From positions 220,133 to 284,132 of the forward strand of contig JAJPGW010000007.1 in the NCBI GenBank assembly GCA_021325575.1: DNA of 64,000 bases. Direction: 5' to 3'. A model generated the notes under the pieces. It saw only the letters and a program-made list of their open reading frames with translations, was not told where the DNA came from and did not search any database. The stretch's first letter is position 1; every line of letters starts with the position of its first letter. The stretch is from Gammaproteobacteria bacterium. Lineage in GTDB: Bacteria; Pseudomonadota; Gammaproteobacteria; DSM-16500. Below are positions 38,377 through 49,245 of the stretch, piece after piece. Both the position numbers and the translations under genes were made by a program.

Positions 38377-39567
38377 ATGTTTGAACTGGCAGATACAAAT
38401 ACCCAAAATGCAGTGATCAAAGTGGTGGGTGTCGGCGGCGGTGGTGGTAATGCGGTTGAACACATGATGGCGCACAAGATTGAAGGCGTCGAATTTATTT
38501 GTGCGAATACGGATGCGCAAGCATTAAAAAATTCTTCTGCTCACACCATTATTCAATTAGGCGAAAGTATTACACGCGGTTTAGGTGCGGGTGCCAATCC
38601 TGAAATTGGTCGTCGTTCCGCCGAAGAAGATCGCGATCGCATTAAAGCGGCGATCAGTGGAGCAGATATGGTTTTCATCACAGCAGGAATGGGTGGTGGT
38701 ACCGGAACGGGAGCGGCTCCGATTGTTGCGCAAGTGGCTAAAGAATTAGGTATTTTGACGGTTGCTGTTACCACTAAACCTTTTTCTTTCGAAGGCAAAG
38801 TGCGTATGCAAGTGGCCGATTCGGGGATTGCTAACTTAAGTCAGCATGTGGATTCATTGATTACTATCCCGAATAACAAATTATTGTCGGTGCTTGGCAA
38901 AAACGTTTCACTGGTCAATGCATTTAAAGCGGCCAATGATGTATTGCGCGGAGCAGTGCAGGGCATTGCTGAATTGATCACGCGTCCTGGTTTAATAAAC
39001 GTGGATTTTGCCGACGTTCGGACTGTTATGTCCGAAATGGGCATGGCCATGATGGGTACCGGTGTTGCTTCCGGTGAAAATCGTGCACGTTTTGCTGCTG
39101 AAGCGGCGATTTCAAGTCCATTATTGGAAGATGTTGATCTGAATGGCGCTAAAGGCGTATTGGTGAACATTACTGCTGGATTAGATATGTCCATTGGTGA
39201 GTTCGAAGAAGTGGGCGATGCGATTAAGAGCATTACTTCGGATAGCGCAACGGTTGTAGTGGGGACCGTTATTGATCCAGATCTCCGCGATGAAATTCGC
39301 GTGACGGTCATTGTAACGGGTCTTGGCCGAAAACAAACTCCTATGGGCAGCTCGCACAACAAATTATTGGATTCCACCCGTCCTGATGGTTCGGTTGATT
39401 ATCAACATCTGGAAAAACCTGCTGTCATGCGACGTCACGCAAGCCAAGCGGCTGCGCATGCGCCTTCGTTTGTCGCACCAAAACCGGCTGTGATGGATGC
39501 ATCGCAGGAATTAGATTATCTAGATATTCCGGCCTTTTTACGTCGAAAAGAAGAGGTCGATGCTTAA
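38377..39567 (+). CDS. ftsZ: Cell division protein FtsZ
   Basis: The tubulin-like GTPase forming the Z ring, 396 residues. GTP-binding [13 protein letters not shown], tubulin signature [12 protein letters not shown], and the synergy segment are intact. The C-terminal peptide [11 protein letters not shown] is the binding site for FtsA and ZipA/ZapD; zapD is also encoded in this window. A strong AAAGGAG lies before the ATG. Confidence 0.98.
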   Translation: MFELADTNTQNAVIKVVGVGGGGGNAVEHMMAHKIEGVEFICANTDAQALKNSSAHTIIQLGESITRGLGAGANPEIGRRSAEEDRDRIKAAISGADMVFITAGMGGGTGTGAAPIVAQVAKELGILTVAVTTKPFSFEGKVRMQVADSGIANLSQHVDSLITIPNNKLLSVLGKNVSLVNAFKAANDVLRGAVQGIAELITRPGLINVDFADVRTVMSEMGMAMMGTGVASGENRARFAAEAAISSPLLEDVDLNGAKGVLVNITAGLDMSIGEFEEVGDAIKSITSDSATVVVGTVIDPDLRDEIRVTVIVTGLGRKQTPMGSSHNKLLDSTRPDGSVDYQHLEKPAVMRRHASQAAAHAPSFVAPKPAVMDASQELDYLDIPAFLRRKEEVDA

Positions 39568-39587
39568 TTGTGATTAATTTTTTTCCA

Positions 39588-39630
39588 CACCTCCTGGTTT
39601 TCCCCTTAAATTAAGGGGAAATACCAGGTG
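39588..39630 (+). other. Long hairpin between ftsZ and lpxC
   Basis: CCTGGTTTTCCCCTTAA and TTAAGGGGAAATACCAGG pair with few mismatches, forming a stem of about 18 bp with almost no loop. There is no following T-run, so it may stabilise or attenuate the transcript instead of ending it fully. Confidence 0.6.
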
Positions 39631-39713
39631 GGCACAGTAAATTATTAATTTCAAAAAACATTCTACCTATGTTAACATTGCGAGCATTATAGTAACGAGA
39701 GTGAAACTGCGGA

Positions 39714-40631
39714 ATGATTAGACAACGAACCTTAAAGAACGTCATTAAGGCGACAGGAATTACCTTACATGGCGGTGAACGTGCTGAACTGACCCTTCGC
39801 CCAGCTCCACCCAATACCGGTATTATTTTCCAACGCACCGACTTAGATCCCGTAGTTGAAATCCCAGCATTAGCCGAAAACGTCGGAGATACCGCGCTTT
39901 GCACTTGCTTGGTGAAAAATGGCGTGCGTGTTTCAACTGTTGAACACTTGCTCTCTGCATTTGCCGGATTAGGCATTGATAATGCTTATGTGGATGTGAC
40001 TGCGTCTGAAATTCCAATTATGGATGGCAGCGCAGGCCCATTTGTTTTCTTGGTCCAGTCTGCTGGCATTAAGGAACAAAACGTCCCTAAACGTTTTATT
40101 CGCATTAAACGCAAGATGATGGTGAAAGACGGTGATAAATGGGCTTCCTTCGAACCATTCGAAGGTTTCAAAGTGACATTTACCATTGAATTTGATCACC
40201 CCGTTTTCAAAATGCATAGCAAGTCCGCGACGCTGGATTTTTCTAGCACTTCGTATGTCAAAGAAGTCAGCCGTGCTCGTACGTTTGGATTTAAAGCCGA
40301 TTTCGAAAAATTACGTGCCATGAATTTAGCGCGCGGCGCGAGTTTGGATAATGCGGTTGCGGTTGATGAATTCCGCGTGTTAAACGAAGAAGGCCTACGT
40401 TACGAAGATGAATTTGTAAAACACAAAATTCTGGATGCTGTTGGCGATTTATATTTATTAGGCTCCAGCTTGATTGGTGCTTTCAATGGTCATAAATCAG
40501 GCCACGCGTTGAATAACAAATTACTTTGCAAGTTACTCGCTACTCAAAATGCTTGGGAATATGTCACCTTCGATGACCGCGCAACGGCACCGATTTCCTA
40601 TGCTAAACCGATCTTGGCGTTTGAAGGTTAA
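39714..40631 (+). CDS. lpxC: UDP-3-O-acyl-GlcNAc deacetylase LpxC
   Basis: The zinc enzyme for the committed step of lipid A synthesis, 305 residues. The N-terminal [21 protein letters not shown], first zinc His in [14 protein letters not shown], and the second zinc site [14 protein letters not shown] are present, with the general-acid His in [12 protein letters not shown]. It lies after ftsZ as in most gammaproteobacteria, confirming an LPS-bearing cell. Confidence 0.97.
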   Translation: MIRQRTLKNVIKATGITLHGGERAELTLRPAPPNTGIIFQRTDLDPVVEIPALAENVGDTALCTCLVKNGVRVSTVEHLLSAFAGLGIDNAYVDVTASEIPIMDGSAGPFVFLVQSAGIKEQNVPKRFIRIKRKMMVKDGDKWASFEPFEGFKVTFTIEFDHPVFKMHSKSATLDFSSTSYVKEVSRARTFGFKADFEKLRAMNLARGASLDNAVAVDEFRVLNEEGLRYEDEFVKHKILDAVGDLYLLGSSLIGAFNGHKSGHALNNKLLCKLLATQNAWEYVTFDDRATAPISYAKPILAFEG

Positions 40632-40637
40632 CCTTGT

Positions 40638-40669
40638 TTGTCATGCCAGCTTTCGCTGGCATGACAAAA
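40638..40669. terminator. Perfect hairpin, likely bidirectional terminator
   Basis: TTTGTCATGCCAGC (40638-40651) pairs with GCTGGCATGACAAA (40656-40669), 14 bp perfect with a TTTC loop. It sits between the convergent lpxC and the minus-strand orphan gene. The flanking T/A tracts are short. The sequence also resembles small dispersed TCATGCCAGC palindromes. Confidence 0.65.
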
Positions 40670-40674
40670 GTTCT

Positions 40675-41421
40675 TTACAAAGTCACTCTCTGCCCACACA
40701 ACGCTTTCCTCGTCAAATCCGTTTGCAAATCCGTCACTGCCGCTTTCGCGGTCTTGAAAAAAGCTAATTGTTGATAAATCGAAACCGGTTGAGTGAGAAT
40801 ACTGGGGTCTTCTGGATGCGTTTGCAAAGTTGGATCTAAATAGGGTTTTTCTGGAGCTGTTTTAAATCCTCCGAATTTTTCAGCGGTTCGGGTGAGTAGC
40901 GCCTGTTCTTGCTGCGTAAATTGAGTTGACTCATCCGAAGAGGTATCCATTTTCATTTCTTCTACTTGATGATCTCTGGCTGTTCTTAATGCCTCAACAA
41001 ACTGTTGATATGGTTGCGAGCCATCGATTTTGGCCACTTCAGCTTCAAGTTGCTCAAAATATTCTTCTGAATATCCCGCAAAAAAAATCGATCCAACCAC
41101 AAAAAGGGATACCGATCCTGCTGGTGCCGCGGTAATCAAAAGATATTGCGCGCTACGCTCAAGGACTAAAGTAAGAGGCCGCAATAATTCAGCAGAAGCC
41201 GGAACAAGCCATGCTAGATGTGAATAAGCTTGATTTTCTTGGGGAAGTTTGGCACTTAAAATTTTAATGCACTCATCAATTTGATCAAGCAGATCTCGTA
41301 TTTCCTGAAACAGATTACTTTCTTTGGCGTCTTCAATTTGAGCTAAGGGCTGAGAAGTGGTTCTTGCGGCTTCTTGGTTAAGTTGTTTTAATCCCTCACG
41401 CGTTAATGGTTTTCGTAACAT
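40675..41421 (-). CDS. Orphan helical protein with one hydrophobic segment
   Basis: A 248-residue protein, not recognised. The N-terminal ~75 residues are charged and helical; a hydrophobic stretch around residues 88-115 (APAGSVSLFVVGSIFFAG) may be a membrane helix; the remainder is charged and Gln/Thr-rich. ATG 41421 has AGGATG upstream. Its position between lpxC and dciA is not a conserved one, suggesting a lineage-specific insertion. Confidence 0.6.
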   Translation of the reverse strand: MLRKPLTREGLKQLNQEAARTTSQPLAQIEDAKESNLFQEIRDLLDQIDECIKILSAKLPQENQAYSHLAWLVPASAELLRPLTLVLERSAQYLLITAAPAGSVSLFVVGSIFFAGYSEEYFEQLEAEVAKIDGSQPYQQFVEALRTARDHQVEEMKMDTSSDESTQFTQQEQALLTRTAEKFGGFKTAPEKPYLDPTLQTHPEDPSILTQPVSIYQQLAFFKTAKAAVTDLQTDLTRKALCGQRVTL

Positions 41422-41441
41422 AGGCAATCATCCTGATTAAG

Positions 41442-41876
41442 TTATTTTTTAGAAGTATACCCAGCGATTTTCTGCAAACGGGTACGTATTTTTTCATCTT
41501 TGACGCTTTGTGCGGAATCCAGAATACTTTTTGCGGTTTTTTGTGTCAAATAGGTCTTGGTACGGCTGCGGGAGTTTGAGGCGAGGGTGTGCTTGGGTCG
41601 GGTTTTGCAGATAATGCCGGAGAGTTTCACCCACTGAGGGTGTTGTTTCAGCTTAGCCATTAAATCCGGAATTTGAAATCTAAGCTGGGTTGCATAACTG
41701 CCATTTTCAACAATCACAATAAAACAATTTTTTTCATAATTCACGATTTCACAGTGTTTGGCGATTTCGGGTTCGAGATACTCAGCAAATAAGCGGTTCC
41801 ATTCTTTTAACTGATTGACCCGGCCGAGAAGGGTCTGGAGCGCTTTATTATCCTGTTTTAAAATATGGTTTGGCAT
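41442..41876 (-). CDS. dciA: DUF721 protein, DciA-like helicase operator
   Basis: A 144-residue DUF721 (DciA) protein. The KH-like domain spans residues ~20-100: [20 protein letters not shown], then [24 protein letters not shown], typical of DciA. A Lys/Arg-rich flexible C-terminal tail follows. DciA recruits the replicative helicase DnaB in bacteria lacking DnaC. The gene is commonly found next to secA, as here. Start chosen at ATG 41876; the frame extends further but overlaps the secA promoter region. Confidence 0.75.
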   Translation of the reverse strand: MPNHILKQDNKALQTLLGRVNQLKEWNRLFAEYLEPEIAKHCEIVNYEKNCFIVIVENGSYATQLRFQIPDLMAKLKQHPQWVKLSGIICKTRPKHTLASNSRSRTKTYLTQKTAKSILDSAQSVKDEKIRTRLQKIAGYTSKK

Positions 41877-42003
41877 GAAAAAATCATACCATCGTGGGGT
41901 ACCGAAATCGATGGTTCGTTTTTTGCGGATCCCATTTGACTTTTCGCTGAAAGTAAGCGATGCTTTCACCTATTTTTCCAATATAAAAGATGCACTTATC
42001 CTT

Positions 42004-44724
42004 ATGTTAAATAGCCTAATTACTCGAATCTTTGGTAGCCGTAATCAACGTGTTATACGCAATTTCTGGAAAGTCGTTGAAAAAATCAATGCGCTTGAAC
42101 CGGAAATCCAGAACCTGACCGACGACCAATTAAAAGCCAAAACCGAAGAATTTAAAACCCGCGTCCAGCAGGGCGAAACTCTGGACAATTTATTGCCAGA
42201 AGCCTTTGCTGTGGTTCGCGAAGTCGGTAAACGCACCCTCAATATGCGCCATTTTGATGTGCAGTTAATTGGCGGCATGATTTTGCATGGCGGCAATATC
42301 GCTGAAATGCGCACCGGTGAGGGTAAAACCTTGGTGGCAACGCTTGCGGCTTATCTGAACGCCTTATCAGGCAAGGGCGTCCATATCGTCACGGTCAATG
42401 ATTACCTCGCTAAACGTGACGCGGCTTGGATGGGGCCTATTTATGCGTTTTTAGGTATGTCGGTCGGCGTCATCCTGCCCAATATGCATCCTCAGGAAAA
42501 ACAAAAAGCTTACGCGGCGGATATTACCTACGGTACCAATAACGAATTTGGTTTCGATTATCTACGCGATAACATGGCGTTTAGTATAGGGGAAAAAGTC
42601 CAACGTCCTTTAAATTATGCCATCGTCGATGAAGTCGATTCGATCCTGATCGACGAAGCGCGCACCCCTTTGATTATTTCGGGTGCGGCGGAAGACAGCA
42701 CCGAAATGTATATTGCAATTAACAAACTTATTCCGCAATTGAAAAAACAAGAATCGAAAGAAGGCCCTGGCGATTATTCAATCGATGAAAAAACCAAACA
42801 AGCCTTTTTATCCGAAGAAGGCCATCAACATGTCGAAGACATGTTTACTAAAGCCGGTCTCTTAAAAGAAAACGAAAGCTTATACGATGCAAACAACATC
42901 ATGCTCATGCATCACATGAATGCCGCCTTGCGCGCGCACGCTTTATTTCATCGCGATGTGGATTATATCGTACAAAATGGTGAAGTCGTGATTGTCGATG
43001 AGCATACTGGCCGCACCATGCAAGGCAGACGTTGGTCGGATGGATTGCATCAAGCGATTGAAGCGAAAGAAAACGTTAAAATCCGACAAGAAAATCAAAC
43101 ACTCGCATCGATTACATTCCAGAATTATTTCCGCATCTACAATAAATTATCCGGCATGACGGGAACCGCGGATACAGAAGCATATGAATTCCAGCAAATT
43201 TACGGTTTAGAAGTGATTGTGCTGCCAACGAATAAACCCATGGTCCGTAATGATCAACCCGATTTAGTTTATATGTCCACCGATGAAAAATTTACAGCGA
43301 TCATCGAAGACATTAAAAAATCTCGCGCAGCAGGTCAGCCGATTTTAGTGGGCACCGCATCCATCGAAACCTCCGAGTATTTATCCGGTCTTTTAAAACG
43401 TGAAAATATTCCGCACCAGGTCTTAAATGCAAAATTCCACGAACAAGAAGCGCAAATTATTGCAGAAGCAGGGCGTCCAGGTACGGTGACCATTGCAACC
43501 AATATGGCAGGCCGTGGTACTGACATTGTGTTAGGCGGTAACCTTGAAGCCGATTTAAAAAATCTCGAAAATGCCAGCCCCGAAGAAATTGCAAAACACA
43601 AAGCAGACTGGCAAAAACGCCACGATCAAGTGATTCAAGCGGGTGGTCTTTATGTATTGGGCACCGAACGCCACGAATCGCGTCGAATCGACAATCAATT
43701 ACGCGGTCGTTCCGGTCGTCAAGGGGATCCCGGCAAATCGCGTTTTTATCTTTCTTTACAAGATAATTTATTACGCATTTTCGGTGGCGAACGGTTAACG
43801 GGATTAATGAAACGTATCGGTATGGAACAGGGTGTTGCGCTCGAATCGCGTTTATTAACCAACAGCATCGAAAACGCACAACGCAAAGTAGAAGCGCACA
43901 ACTTCGATATCCGTAAACAATTGTTAGAATACGATGATGTCGCTAATGAACAGCGCAAAGTGATTTACAGTCAACGTGACGAATTGTTAGCAGCAGAAGA
44001 TATCGCTGAGATGATCAATACCATTCGTCATTCTGTTTTGGAAGCCATGATTGATATTTATATTCCACCGCACAGTCTCGAAGAACAATGGGATGTGCCA
44101 GGATTGGAACAGCAACTTGCGAACGATTTTAATTTGCGTTTACCCATTCGTGAATGGTTGGATAAAGACGAAAACTTACACGAAGAAACTTTACGCGAAC
44201 GCATTCATGCAAAATTAAAAGAAAGCTATCAGGAAAAAGAAAACAAAGCCGGTGCGCCCGCGGTTCGTCAATTTGAAAAAGCGATTATGTTGCAAACACT
44301 GGATACCTTGTGGCGCGAACATCTCGCCGCAATGGATTATCTGCGGCAGGGAATTCATTTACGAGGGTATGCGCAAAAAAATCCGAAACAGGAATACAAG
44401 CGCGAATCCTTTGAATTATTTGTCGCGTTGTTAGACAAAATTAATTATGAAGTGATTTCGACATTGTCCAAATTTGAAGTGCAACAAGAAGAAGACGTTT
44501 TACAAATGGAATCCGAACGCCGTCAGGTGTTGAATTCTAATATGCAGTACCAACATGCCGAAACGTCCGGATTATCAGAATCCGACGAAGTTGCGGTCAT
44601 GGATGAAGAACGTCCGCAAAAATCAGAACCGGTGGTGCGCATCGGCACGAAAGTGGGACGCAACGATCCTTGTCCTTGCGGTTCTGGCAAAAAATACAAA
44701 CAATGTCACGGTAACTTTTCTTGA
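42004..44724 (+). CDS. secA: Protein translocase ATPase SecA
   Basis: The motor of the Sec export pathway, 906 residues. Walker A is [13 protein letters not shown]; Walker B/DEAD-type is [18 protein letters not shown]; helicase motif is [10 protein letters not shown]; and the C-terminal zinc tail is [14 protein letters not shown], which binds SecB and phospholipid. The start is ATG 42004 ([14 protein letters not shown]) by family length; the frame is open upstream to 41815 but that part resembles no SecA. Confidence 0.97.
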   Translation: MLNSLITRIFGSRNQRVIRNFWKVVEKINALEPEIQNLTDDQLKAKTEEFKTRVQQGETLDNLLPEAFAVVREVGKRTLNMRHFDVQLIGGMILHGGNIAEMRTGEGKTLVATLAAYLNALSGKGVHIVTVNDYLAKRDAAWMGPIYAFLGMSVGVILPNMHPQEKQKAYAADITYGTNNEFGFDYLRDNMAFSIGEKVQRPLNYAIVDEVDSILIDEARTPLIISGAAEDSTEMYIAINKLIPQLKKQESKEGPGDYSIDEKTKQAFLSEEGHQHVEDMFTKAGLLKENESLYDANNIMLMHHMNAALRAHALFHRDVDYIVQNGEVVIVDEHTGRTMQGRRWSDGLHQAIEAKENVKIRQENQTLASITFQNYFRIYNKLSGMTGTADTEAYEFQQIYGLEVIVLPTNKPMVRNDQPDLVYMSTDEKFTAIIEDIKKSRAAGQPILVGTASIETSEYLSGLLKRENIPHQVLNAKFHEQEAQIIAEAGRPGTVTIATNMAGRGTDIVLGGNLEADLKNLENASPEEIAKHKADWQKRHDQVIQAGGLYVLGTERHESRRIDNQLRGRSGRQGDPGKSRFYLSLQDNLLRIFGGERLTGLMKRIGMEQGVALESRLLTNSIENAQRKVEAHNFDIRKQLLEYDDVANEQRKVIYSQRDELLAAEDIAEMINTIRHSVLEAMIDIYIPPHSLEEQWDVPGLEQQLANDFNLRLPIREWLDKDENLHEETLRERIHAKLKESYQEKENKAGAPAVRQFEKAIMLQTLDTLWREHLAAMDYLRQGIHLRGYAQKNPKQEYKRESFELFVALLDKINYEVISTLSKFEVQQEEDVLQMESERRQVLNSNMQYQHAETSGLSESDEVAVMDEERPQKSEPVVRIGTKVGRNDPCPCGSGKKYKQCHGNFS

Positions 44725-45104
44725 TTCACGTTGCGGTTGGTATTTTATTTAATACAAAAAATGAAGTACTAATCGCAGAACGACCTGCCCACAAATATTG
44801 TCCGGGTTTATGGGAATTTCCGGGCGGTAAAGTTGAAGCAGGTGAAAACGTTTTTGATGCCTTGGTCCGAGAATTTCAGGAGGAAATTGGAATCAAAATT
44901 AATTCAGCGGATTCCTGGTTTCAAATCACGCATGCTTATCCGGATCGAACGGTATTACTTGATATTTGGCGAATCAGTGAATATTCAGGCGAACCAAACG
45001 GTGCTGAAGGGCAGCAAATTCGATGGGTTTCTTTGGATCAATTGAATCAATATCCATTTCCGGAAGGGAATCGAGCGATTTTGAAAAAGCTTTGCAATTC
45101 TTAG
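44721..45104 (+). CDS. mutT: 8-oxo-dGTP pyrophosphatase MutT
   Basis: A Nudix hydrolase of 127 residues that removes oxidised dGTP. The Nudix box [18 protein letters not shown] continues QEEIGI, with the expected G-x5-E-x7-REUxEExGU spacing, preceded by LWEFPG as in E. coli MutT. TTG start overlaps the secA stop (TTGA), the typical secA-mutT coupling. Confidence 0.92.
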   Translation: MIHVAVGILFNTKNEVLIAERPAHKYCPGLWEFPGGKVEAGENVFDALVREFQEEIGIKINSADSWFQITHAYPDRTVLLDIWRISEYSGEPNGAEGQQIRWVSLDQLNQYPFPEGNRAILKKLCNS

Positions 45105-45130
45105 GAATTCATCTTACGCGCTTTTTGCGT

Positions 45131-45154
45131 TGCGGGTGCTTTTCCGCGCCCGCA
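45131..45154. terminator. GC-rich hairpin between mutT and kynU
   Basis: TGCGGGTGC (45131-45139) pairs with GCGCCCGCA (45146-45154) with one wobble. The surrounding TTTTTGCGTTGCGGGTG is also found in the 152-bp palindrome at 15372-15523, so this may be a decayed fragment of that repeat. It could terminate either convergent gene. Confidence 0.5.
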
Positions 45155-45173
45155 GGTCTGGGTGATAAATTTC

Positions 45174-46724
45174 TTATCTCATCCGAAATATTTCCCCCTC
45201 TCGTTCATGATCGTGTTCTTCCCCCAGCCGATGTGCCAAGCAAAAATTCCTAAGCTCAATCACAAACTTCGTCACATCCTCATGCGTGTTATACAACGCA
45301 GCCGGAGCGACTCGAATGATTTCGCCGCGCGAATCGCAGATAATCCCTTTTTTATGCATCCATTCTTCTACCGATGCGTGGGCGCCGGCTTTTACTTTTA
45401 ATGAAAGCTGACTTCCGCGTTCATCGGGATTGCTCGGGGTGATGATTTCCACATCATCTGGCAGCATGTTACGAATTAATCTTTCCATGTGATTGGTGAG
45501 TCGGATGCTTTTTTCACGTAATTTTTTAAGATCGACATTTTCAAAAATATCGAGCGACGCTTGAAGTGATGCCAATTGCCAAATCGGCGGATTACTTTGC
45601 TGCCATTTTTCTGCTGTTGGAATAGCAGCATAATCCGATGCCATATTAAATCGCACACTTTTATTATGGCCCCACCAACCTGCTAATATTGGCATAGTCG
45701 GATCTTGATGATGTTTTTCATGAACAAACAAGCCACCAATCGCACCAGGCCCTGCATTAACATATTTGTAATTGCACCAGACAGCAAAATCGATACCATC
45801 TTCATGTAAAGTTGGAAATACATTCCCAACGGAATGCGCTAAATCCACACCCATTTTACAGCCTTTTTTGTGCGCGGCTTCAGCAATTGCTTTCAAATCA
45901 AAACATTGTCCCGATAAATAATGCACACCTTCAATCAATACTACGGATGTTTTATCACCGTGTTGATTAATCATGTCAATGATTTGTTGTGTGGTGAGCG
46001 TGTGTTGGCCTGGCTTCGGTTTAATTTCAACCACGGCGTCTTTTGCATCAAATGCTTTGGAATCAGGCGAAAATTCTTTAATCGTAGTGAGACGTTGTTG
46101 AATTTGTGAATCCACTGCATAACGATCCGAACCAAACGCTTCACCCAAACGAATGACTTTATAACGCTCTTTGGTCGGACGATAAAAAGAAACGAGTGCT
46201 GCATTCAAGTTGGAGGTGAGTGATCCCATAGCAACGACTTCAGTGGGTTTTGCACCCACTAATCGTGCGAGACCTGGCGAAACCAGTTCGGCGTAGGTGA
46301 GCCAAGGTTTTCCTTTATCAAAATGTCCACGCACTCCTTTTTCAGCCCAATCTTTCATTTCAGCAGCAACAGATTCTGCAGCATGATAAGGTGGTAAACC
46401 TAATGAATTGCCATTCAGATAAACCAGTGGATTTCCCGCCGCATCTTTTGGAAAAAGAAATTGCAGCCGTCTTGCCTGAAATTCATCTTTCGCATCGAGT
46501 TTTTGTGCTTCATCCAGTAAAGCTTTTTCCTCAATCAGTTCTTTTTCCATGACAGACTTTCCGAGAAATACGGTGCCGGCGGCTAATCCGGCTTTAAAAA
46601 GATTGCTTCCAGTTAGAAAGGATCGAGGTGCTGTTCCTGATAGTTTCGGTAAATTCGATTGTAACGAGCGGGTCGCGAATCTTACCCCGGTTCTTCCTGC
46701 TGTAAATAATGTTCTTCGTAACAT
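45174..46724 (-). CDS. kynU: Kynureninase with mitochondrial-presequence-like N terminus
   Basis: A PLP enzyme hydrolysing kynurenine (or 3-hydroxykynurenine) to anthranilate (or 3-hydroxyanthranilate) plus alanine, 516 residues. The catalytic part begins near residue 60. YLNGNSLGLPP, GVDLAHSVGN, and the PLP-lysine segment CNYKYVNAGPGA are diagnostic. The first 59 residues have no Asp or Glu, six Arg, three Lys and many Ser/Thr/Leu (MLRRTLFTAGRTGVRFATRS), and a hydrophobic stretch at 41-55; bacterial kynureninases lack this. The start is firm: AAGGAG lies 8 bases upstream. The C terminus is Glu/His/Arg-rich (EEHDHEREGEIF). No other kynurenine-pathway gene is near. Confidence 0.9.
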   Translation of the reverse strand: MLRRTLFTAGRTGVRFATRSLQSNLPKLSGTAPRSFLTGSNLFKAGLAAGTVFLGKSVMEKELIEEKALLDEAQKLDAKDEFQARRLQFLFPKDAAGNPLVYLNGNSLGLPPYHAAESVAAEMKDWAEKGVRGHFDKGKPWLTYAELVSPGLARLVGAKPTEVVAMGSLTSNLNAALVSFYRPTKERYKVIRLGEAFGSDRYAVDSQIQQRLTTIKEFSPDSKAFDAKDAVVEIKPKPGQHTLTTQQIIDMINQHGDKTSVVLIEGVHYLSGQCFDLKAIAEAAHKKGCKMGVDLAHSVGNVFPTLHEDGIDFAVWCNYKYVNAGPGAIGGLFVHEKHHQDPTMPILAGWWGHNKSVRFNMASDYAAIPTAEKWQQSNPPIWQLASLQASLDIFENVDLKKLREKSIRLTNHMERLIRNMLPDDVEIITPSNPDERGSQLSLKVKAGAHASVEEWMHKKGIICDSRGEIIRVAPAALYNTHEDVTKFVIELRNFCLAHRLGEEHDHEREGEIFRMR

Positions 46725-46855
46725 TAGGATTCTCCTTAAATTGCCGGCAAAATACTACAAGGAGAACTTCTAGGTCAAATGAATTTCATGGAAAATAGGA
46801 ATATGACTATCCCGCTAGATTGTTTCCTCTAGCGGGTAATTAGCTATGAACTGTT

Positions 46856-47581
46856 TTAAGAACTAGTGGAGCTATTTGATCTTCCAAAGGTGGCGCTTTT
46901 CGGTCTTTCTGGTGTGGCAGGAGCTCGAGGAGTTACAAGCGCTTGTAAAAAACGCGGGTCAAGAAAACTGTAAACACGACTCTCACCCGTCGGCGAGGTA
47001 TTATTCAAACTGACGGCGGGCTCTCGATTGGATTTGCCGGCAGCAGGTTGCGTTTTTGAATCTGGGGATCGAAATAGCGGATCATCACCTCGACTTACTA
47101 CAAATACAGTTTTAGCGCCATTTCCTGTTCCAGTGACCTGCAGAACTGCTTTAGTACTACCTTTGTCTGCTTGTTGTGTTTTTTGTTCACGTGTGGCCGT
47201 TATCTTTAAACCAGGAAAAGGTGTGAATGCTTTAGTCATTTTTCCCGAAGCAAAGGTTCCACATTCATTTGAAAGGGCAACATAGTTATCTGCAGCTTCA
47301 TAATCTTCTTGTTGTCGTAAAGCATTTGCTAATACTTTGAGATGAAATTCTAATTCTTGAAAATGGGATGCCTCATTATCTTTTGCTTCCTGCAAATGAT
47401 ACAAGGCTGCATCGCATGATTTTTTATAGCCTCTTATAGCCTCTTTGTTTGCGAGGAATGCGTTTTGTAAATTTTTGGAATCCTTAAACTCTTTTTTTTC
47501 ATCGTAATTGCTTTTCGCCTGACGCATCATTTCTTGAGCGTCGCATAATTTCCTAACAATCTGTTTCCAATTTCTTTGCAT
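46856..47581 (-). CDS. Orphan protein, helical N-half and disordered C-half
   Basis: A 241-residue protein of unknown family. Residues 1-105 are charged, helical and MIT/TPR-like in spacing (YDEKKEF, YKKSCDAALYHLQEAKD, QEDYEAADNYVALS). Residues ~130-241 are Pro/Ser/Thr-rich and disordered, ending FGRSNSSTSS. No signal peptide. The layout recalls secreted effectors of intracellular bacteria; this is inference only. Confidence 0.65.
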   Translation of the reverse strand: MQRNWKQIVRKLCDAQEMMRQAKSNYDEKKEFKDSKNLQNAFLANKEAIRGYKKSCDAALYHLQEAKDNEASHFQELEFHLKVLANALRQQEDYEAADNYVALSNECGTFASGKMTKAFTPFPGLKITATREQKTQQADKGSTKAVLQVTGTGNGAKTVFVVSRGDDPLFRSPDSKTQPAAGKSNREPAVSLNNTSPTGESRVYSFLDPRFLQALVTPRAPATPERPKSATFGRSNSSTSS

Positions 47582-47600
47582 AAGCCGTCCTCATTTTTAG

Positions 47601-47783
47601 TTAATGTAAATCGTTTTCCGGCGGTTTCTCATCAGTTGGAATTCTGTGTTTTTCATCGGCCCATTCGCCTAAATCGATTAGTTTGCAGCGTTCAGAACAA
47701 AAAGGGCGGGATGGATTATCGTCACGCCAGGTATTTTTTTTATTGCAAGTAGGACAGGTGATATCTTTTTTCGTTATCGGCAT
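47601..47783 (-). CDS. yacG: DNA gyrase inhibitor YacG
   Basis: A 60-residue zinc protein that binds GyrB. The four Cys are in CPTC and, 15 residues on, CSERC, then [10 protein letters not shown], the family signature. ATG 47783 gives the standard N terminus. It follows zapD by 8 bases. Confidence 0.93.
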   Translation of the reverse strand: MPITKKDITCPTCNKKNTWRDDNPSRPFCSERCKLIDLGEWADEKHRIPTDEKPPENDLH

Positions 47784-47791
47784 GGAAAAAC

Positions 47792-48562
47792 TCACGAGGT
47801 GCAATAAGACAGCCAGAACGGTAAATTGTGAGTGTATTGCGTGGGCCGTTCATGAATATTTGGAATAAAAAATCGGACACCGACAAAATGACGGCTGACG
47901 CTGATTTCCGGGAATGCCGTGACATCATGCGGTACCGCAACACGAATCAAACGTAGATTAATTTGCGGATCGAGTAATTCTTGATAAAAACCTTTTTCGG
48001 CGGTTTTGGGTTGGACTTTGGTGCCTTCGCGAATCAATTGTAAATTCAGTTTGATCGCAAGACGGATATTATTAAATTCTTGCATCCAGGTTTTGATGGA
48101 CGCTTGACGTTGTTGTGTCGGTAATTGCAGCCAATAATGATAAACCGGAATATCAAAACAGCAACCACCGCCCGGTGTTGCCAAATGCAGGCGGAGATTA
48201 TTGAATAATTCAATTTCTCGTAAGTTTTGACCGATTTTGCCGTTGCTCTCGATAAAATAGCGGGATAATTCGTCCAGCTGTTTTAAGAGTTGGGATAATT
48301 TTTTTTGATCGATCTCGGGCGTATTTTCAAGACGGCTGAGCAGGGCAATGTGGTGTGTGAGTTCTTTGGCGAGTTTTGCTTTTAAATCGGGGCGGTCTAA
48401 TACATTTAATAAATTGATAATCGAAATGATTAGATTTTGGGTCCCCAAGGTCGAGGTGTCCGTCATCAGATGATCGATATGCTGAAACAGCTGCTCTAAA
48501 CGCAAGCAAACACGAACTAACTCGTTAAGAGGCTGTTCATAAGTTATTACGTTATCAGTCAT
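47792..48562 (-). CDS. zapD: Z-ring-associated protein ZapD
   Basis: A 256-residue crosslinker of FtsZ filaments (formerly YacF). N-terminal [21 protein letters not shown] and the central [29 protein letters not shown] and YHYWL are typical. Lies between coaE and yacG, as in E. coli and Coxiella. Confidence 0.95.
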   Translation of the reverse strand: MTDNVITYEQPLNELVRVCLRLEQLFQHIDHLMTDTSTLGTQNLIISIINLLNVLDRPDLKAKLAKELTHHIALLSRLENTPEIDQKKLSQLLKQLDELSRYFIESNGKIGQNLREIELFNNLRLHLATPGGGCCFDIPVYHYWLQLPTQQRQASIKTWMQEFNNIRLAIKLNLQLIREGTKVQPKTAEKGFYQELLDPQINLRLIRVAVPHDVTAFPEISVSRHFVGVRFFIPNIHERPTQYTHNLPFWLSYCTS

Positions 48563-48624
48563 GTTTATATCGAATCAAAATAGTAGTGATTATTTAATAA
48601 TACCATGTCTTTTCAAGAACTGCT

Positions 48625-49245
48625 TCATTTTATTACCGATTTTTGTGATAGGGCGGAATAAAATCCGTGTAATCGGTCGATTTGGGGGATTAAATCACTG
48701 ATTGAACCGCTGTTTTCAATGACATCGTCGGCGGCTGATAATCGCTTGGTTCGGCTGACTTGGGTTTTGATAATGGATTTGACTTCCTCTTCGGTGGCAT
48801 TGTCTCGTTTTTGCGTGCGCTTTATTTGATCAGCCTCAGCCGAATCAACGACCAAAATTCGATCAATCAAGGGGTTGTTTTCTGTTTCCAGTAACAAGGG
48901 GATCATAATAATGCAATAAGGCGGGTTAGCATTTTTAATTTGTTTTTTCATCTCAGCACGGATCAGGGGATGTAAGAGTTGTTCTAGCCAATTCCTGCTG
49001 TTTTCATCTTCAAAAATGATTTTGCGCAAGGCATTGCGATCTAGTGTGCCGTCGGGTTTCATCACTGCGGAACCGAATTTTTCTGCGACCTGTTTAAGAG
49101 CGGCTTGTCCGGGCAATACCACATCGCGTGCCAATTTGTCGCTATCGATGACGGTGACGCCGCGTTCGATAAATAATTTAGCAACCGTTGATTTGCCGCT
49201 GCCGATACCGCCTGTTAATCCAATCACGAGCATAATTTTATTCAC
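48625..49245 (-). CDS. coaE: Dephospho-CoA kinase
   Basis: The last enzyme of CoA synthesis, 206 residues. P-loop GLTGGIGSGKSTVA, DSDKLARDVV and the CoA-binding lid region HPLIRAEM are present. Overlaps pilD by 4 bases. Confidence 0.96.
   Translation of the reverse strand: MNKIMLVIGLTGGIGSGKSTVAKLFIERGVTVIDSDKLARDVVLPGQAALKQVAEKFGSAVMKPDGTLDRNALRKIIFEDENSRNWLEQLLHPLIRAEMKKQIKNANPPYCIIMIPLLLETENNPLIDRILVVDSAEADQIKRTQKRDNATEEEVKSIIKTQVSRTKRLSAADDVIENSGSISDLIPQIDRLHGFYSALSQKSVIK

Noticed and set aside
41815..42003. 63-codon extension upstream of SecA
   Set aside because: Has no similarity to SecA and overlaps the dciA gene on the other strand; family start is at 42004.
45174..46724. N-terminal extension of kynureninase as a start-site artefact
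   Set aside because: AAGGAG sits 8 bases before the first ATG; the next in-frame Met codons lack a comparable site.
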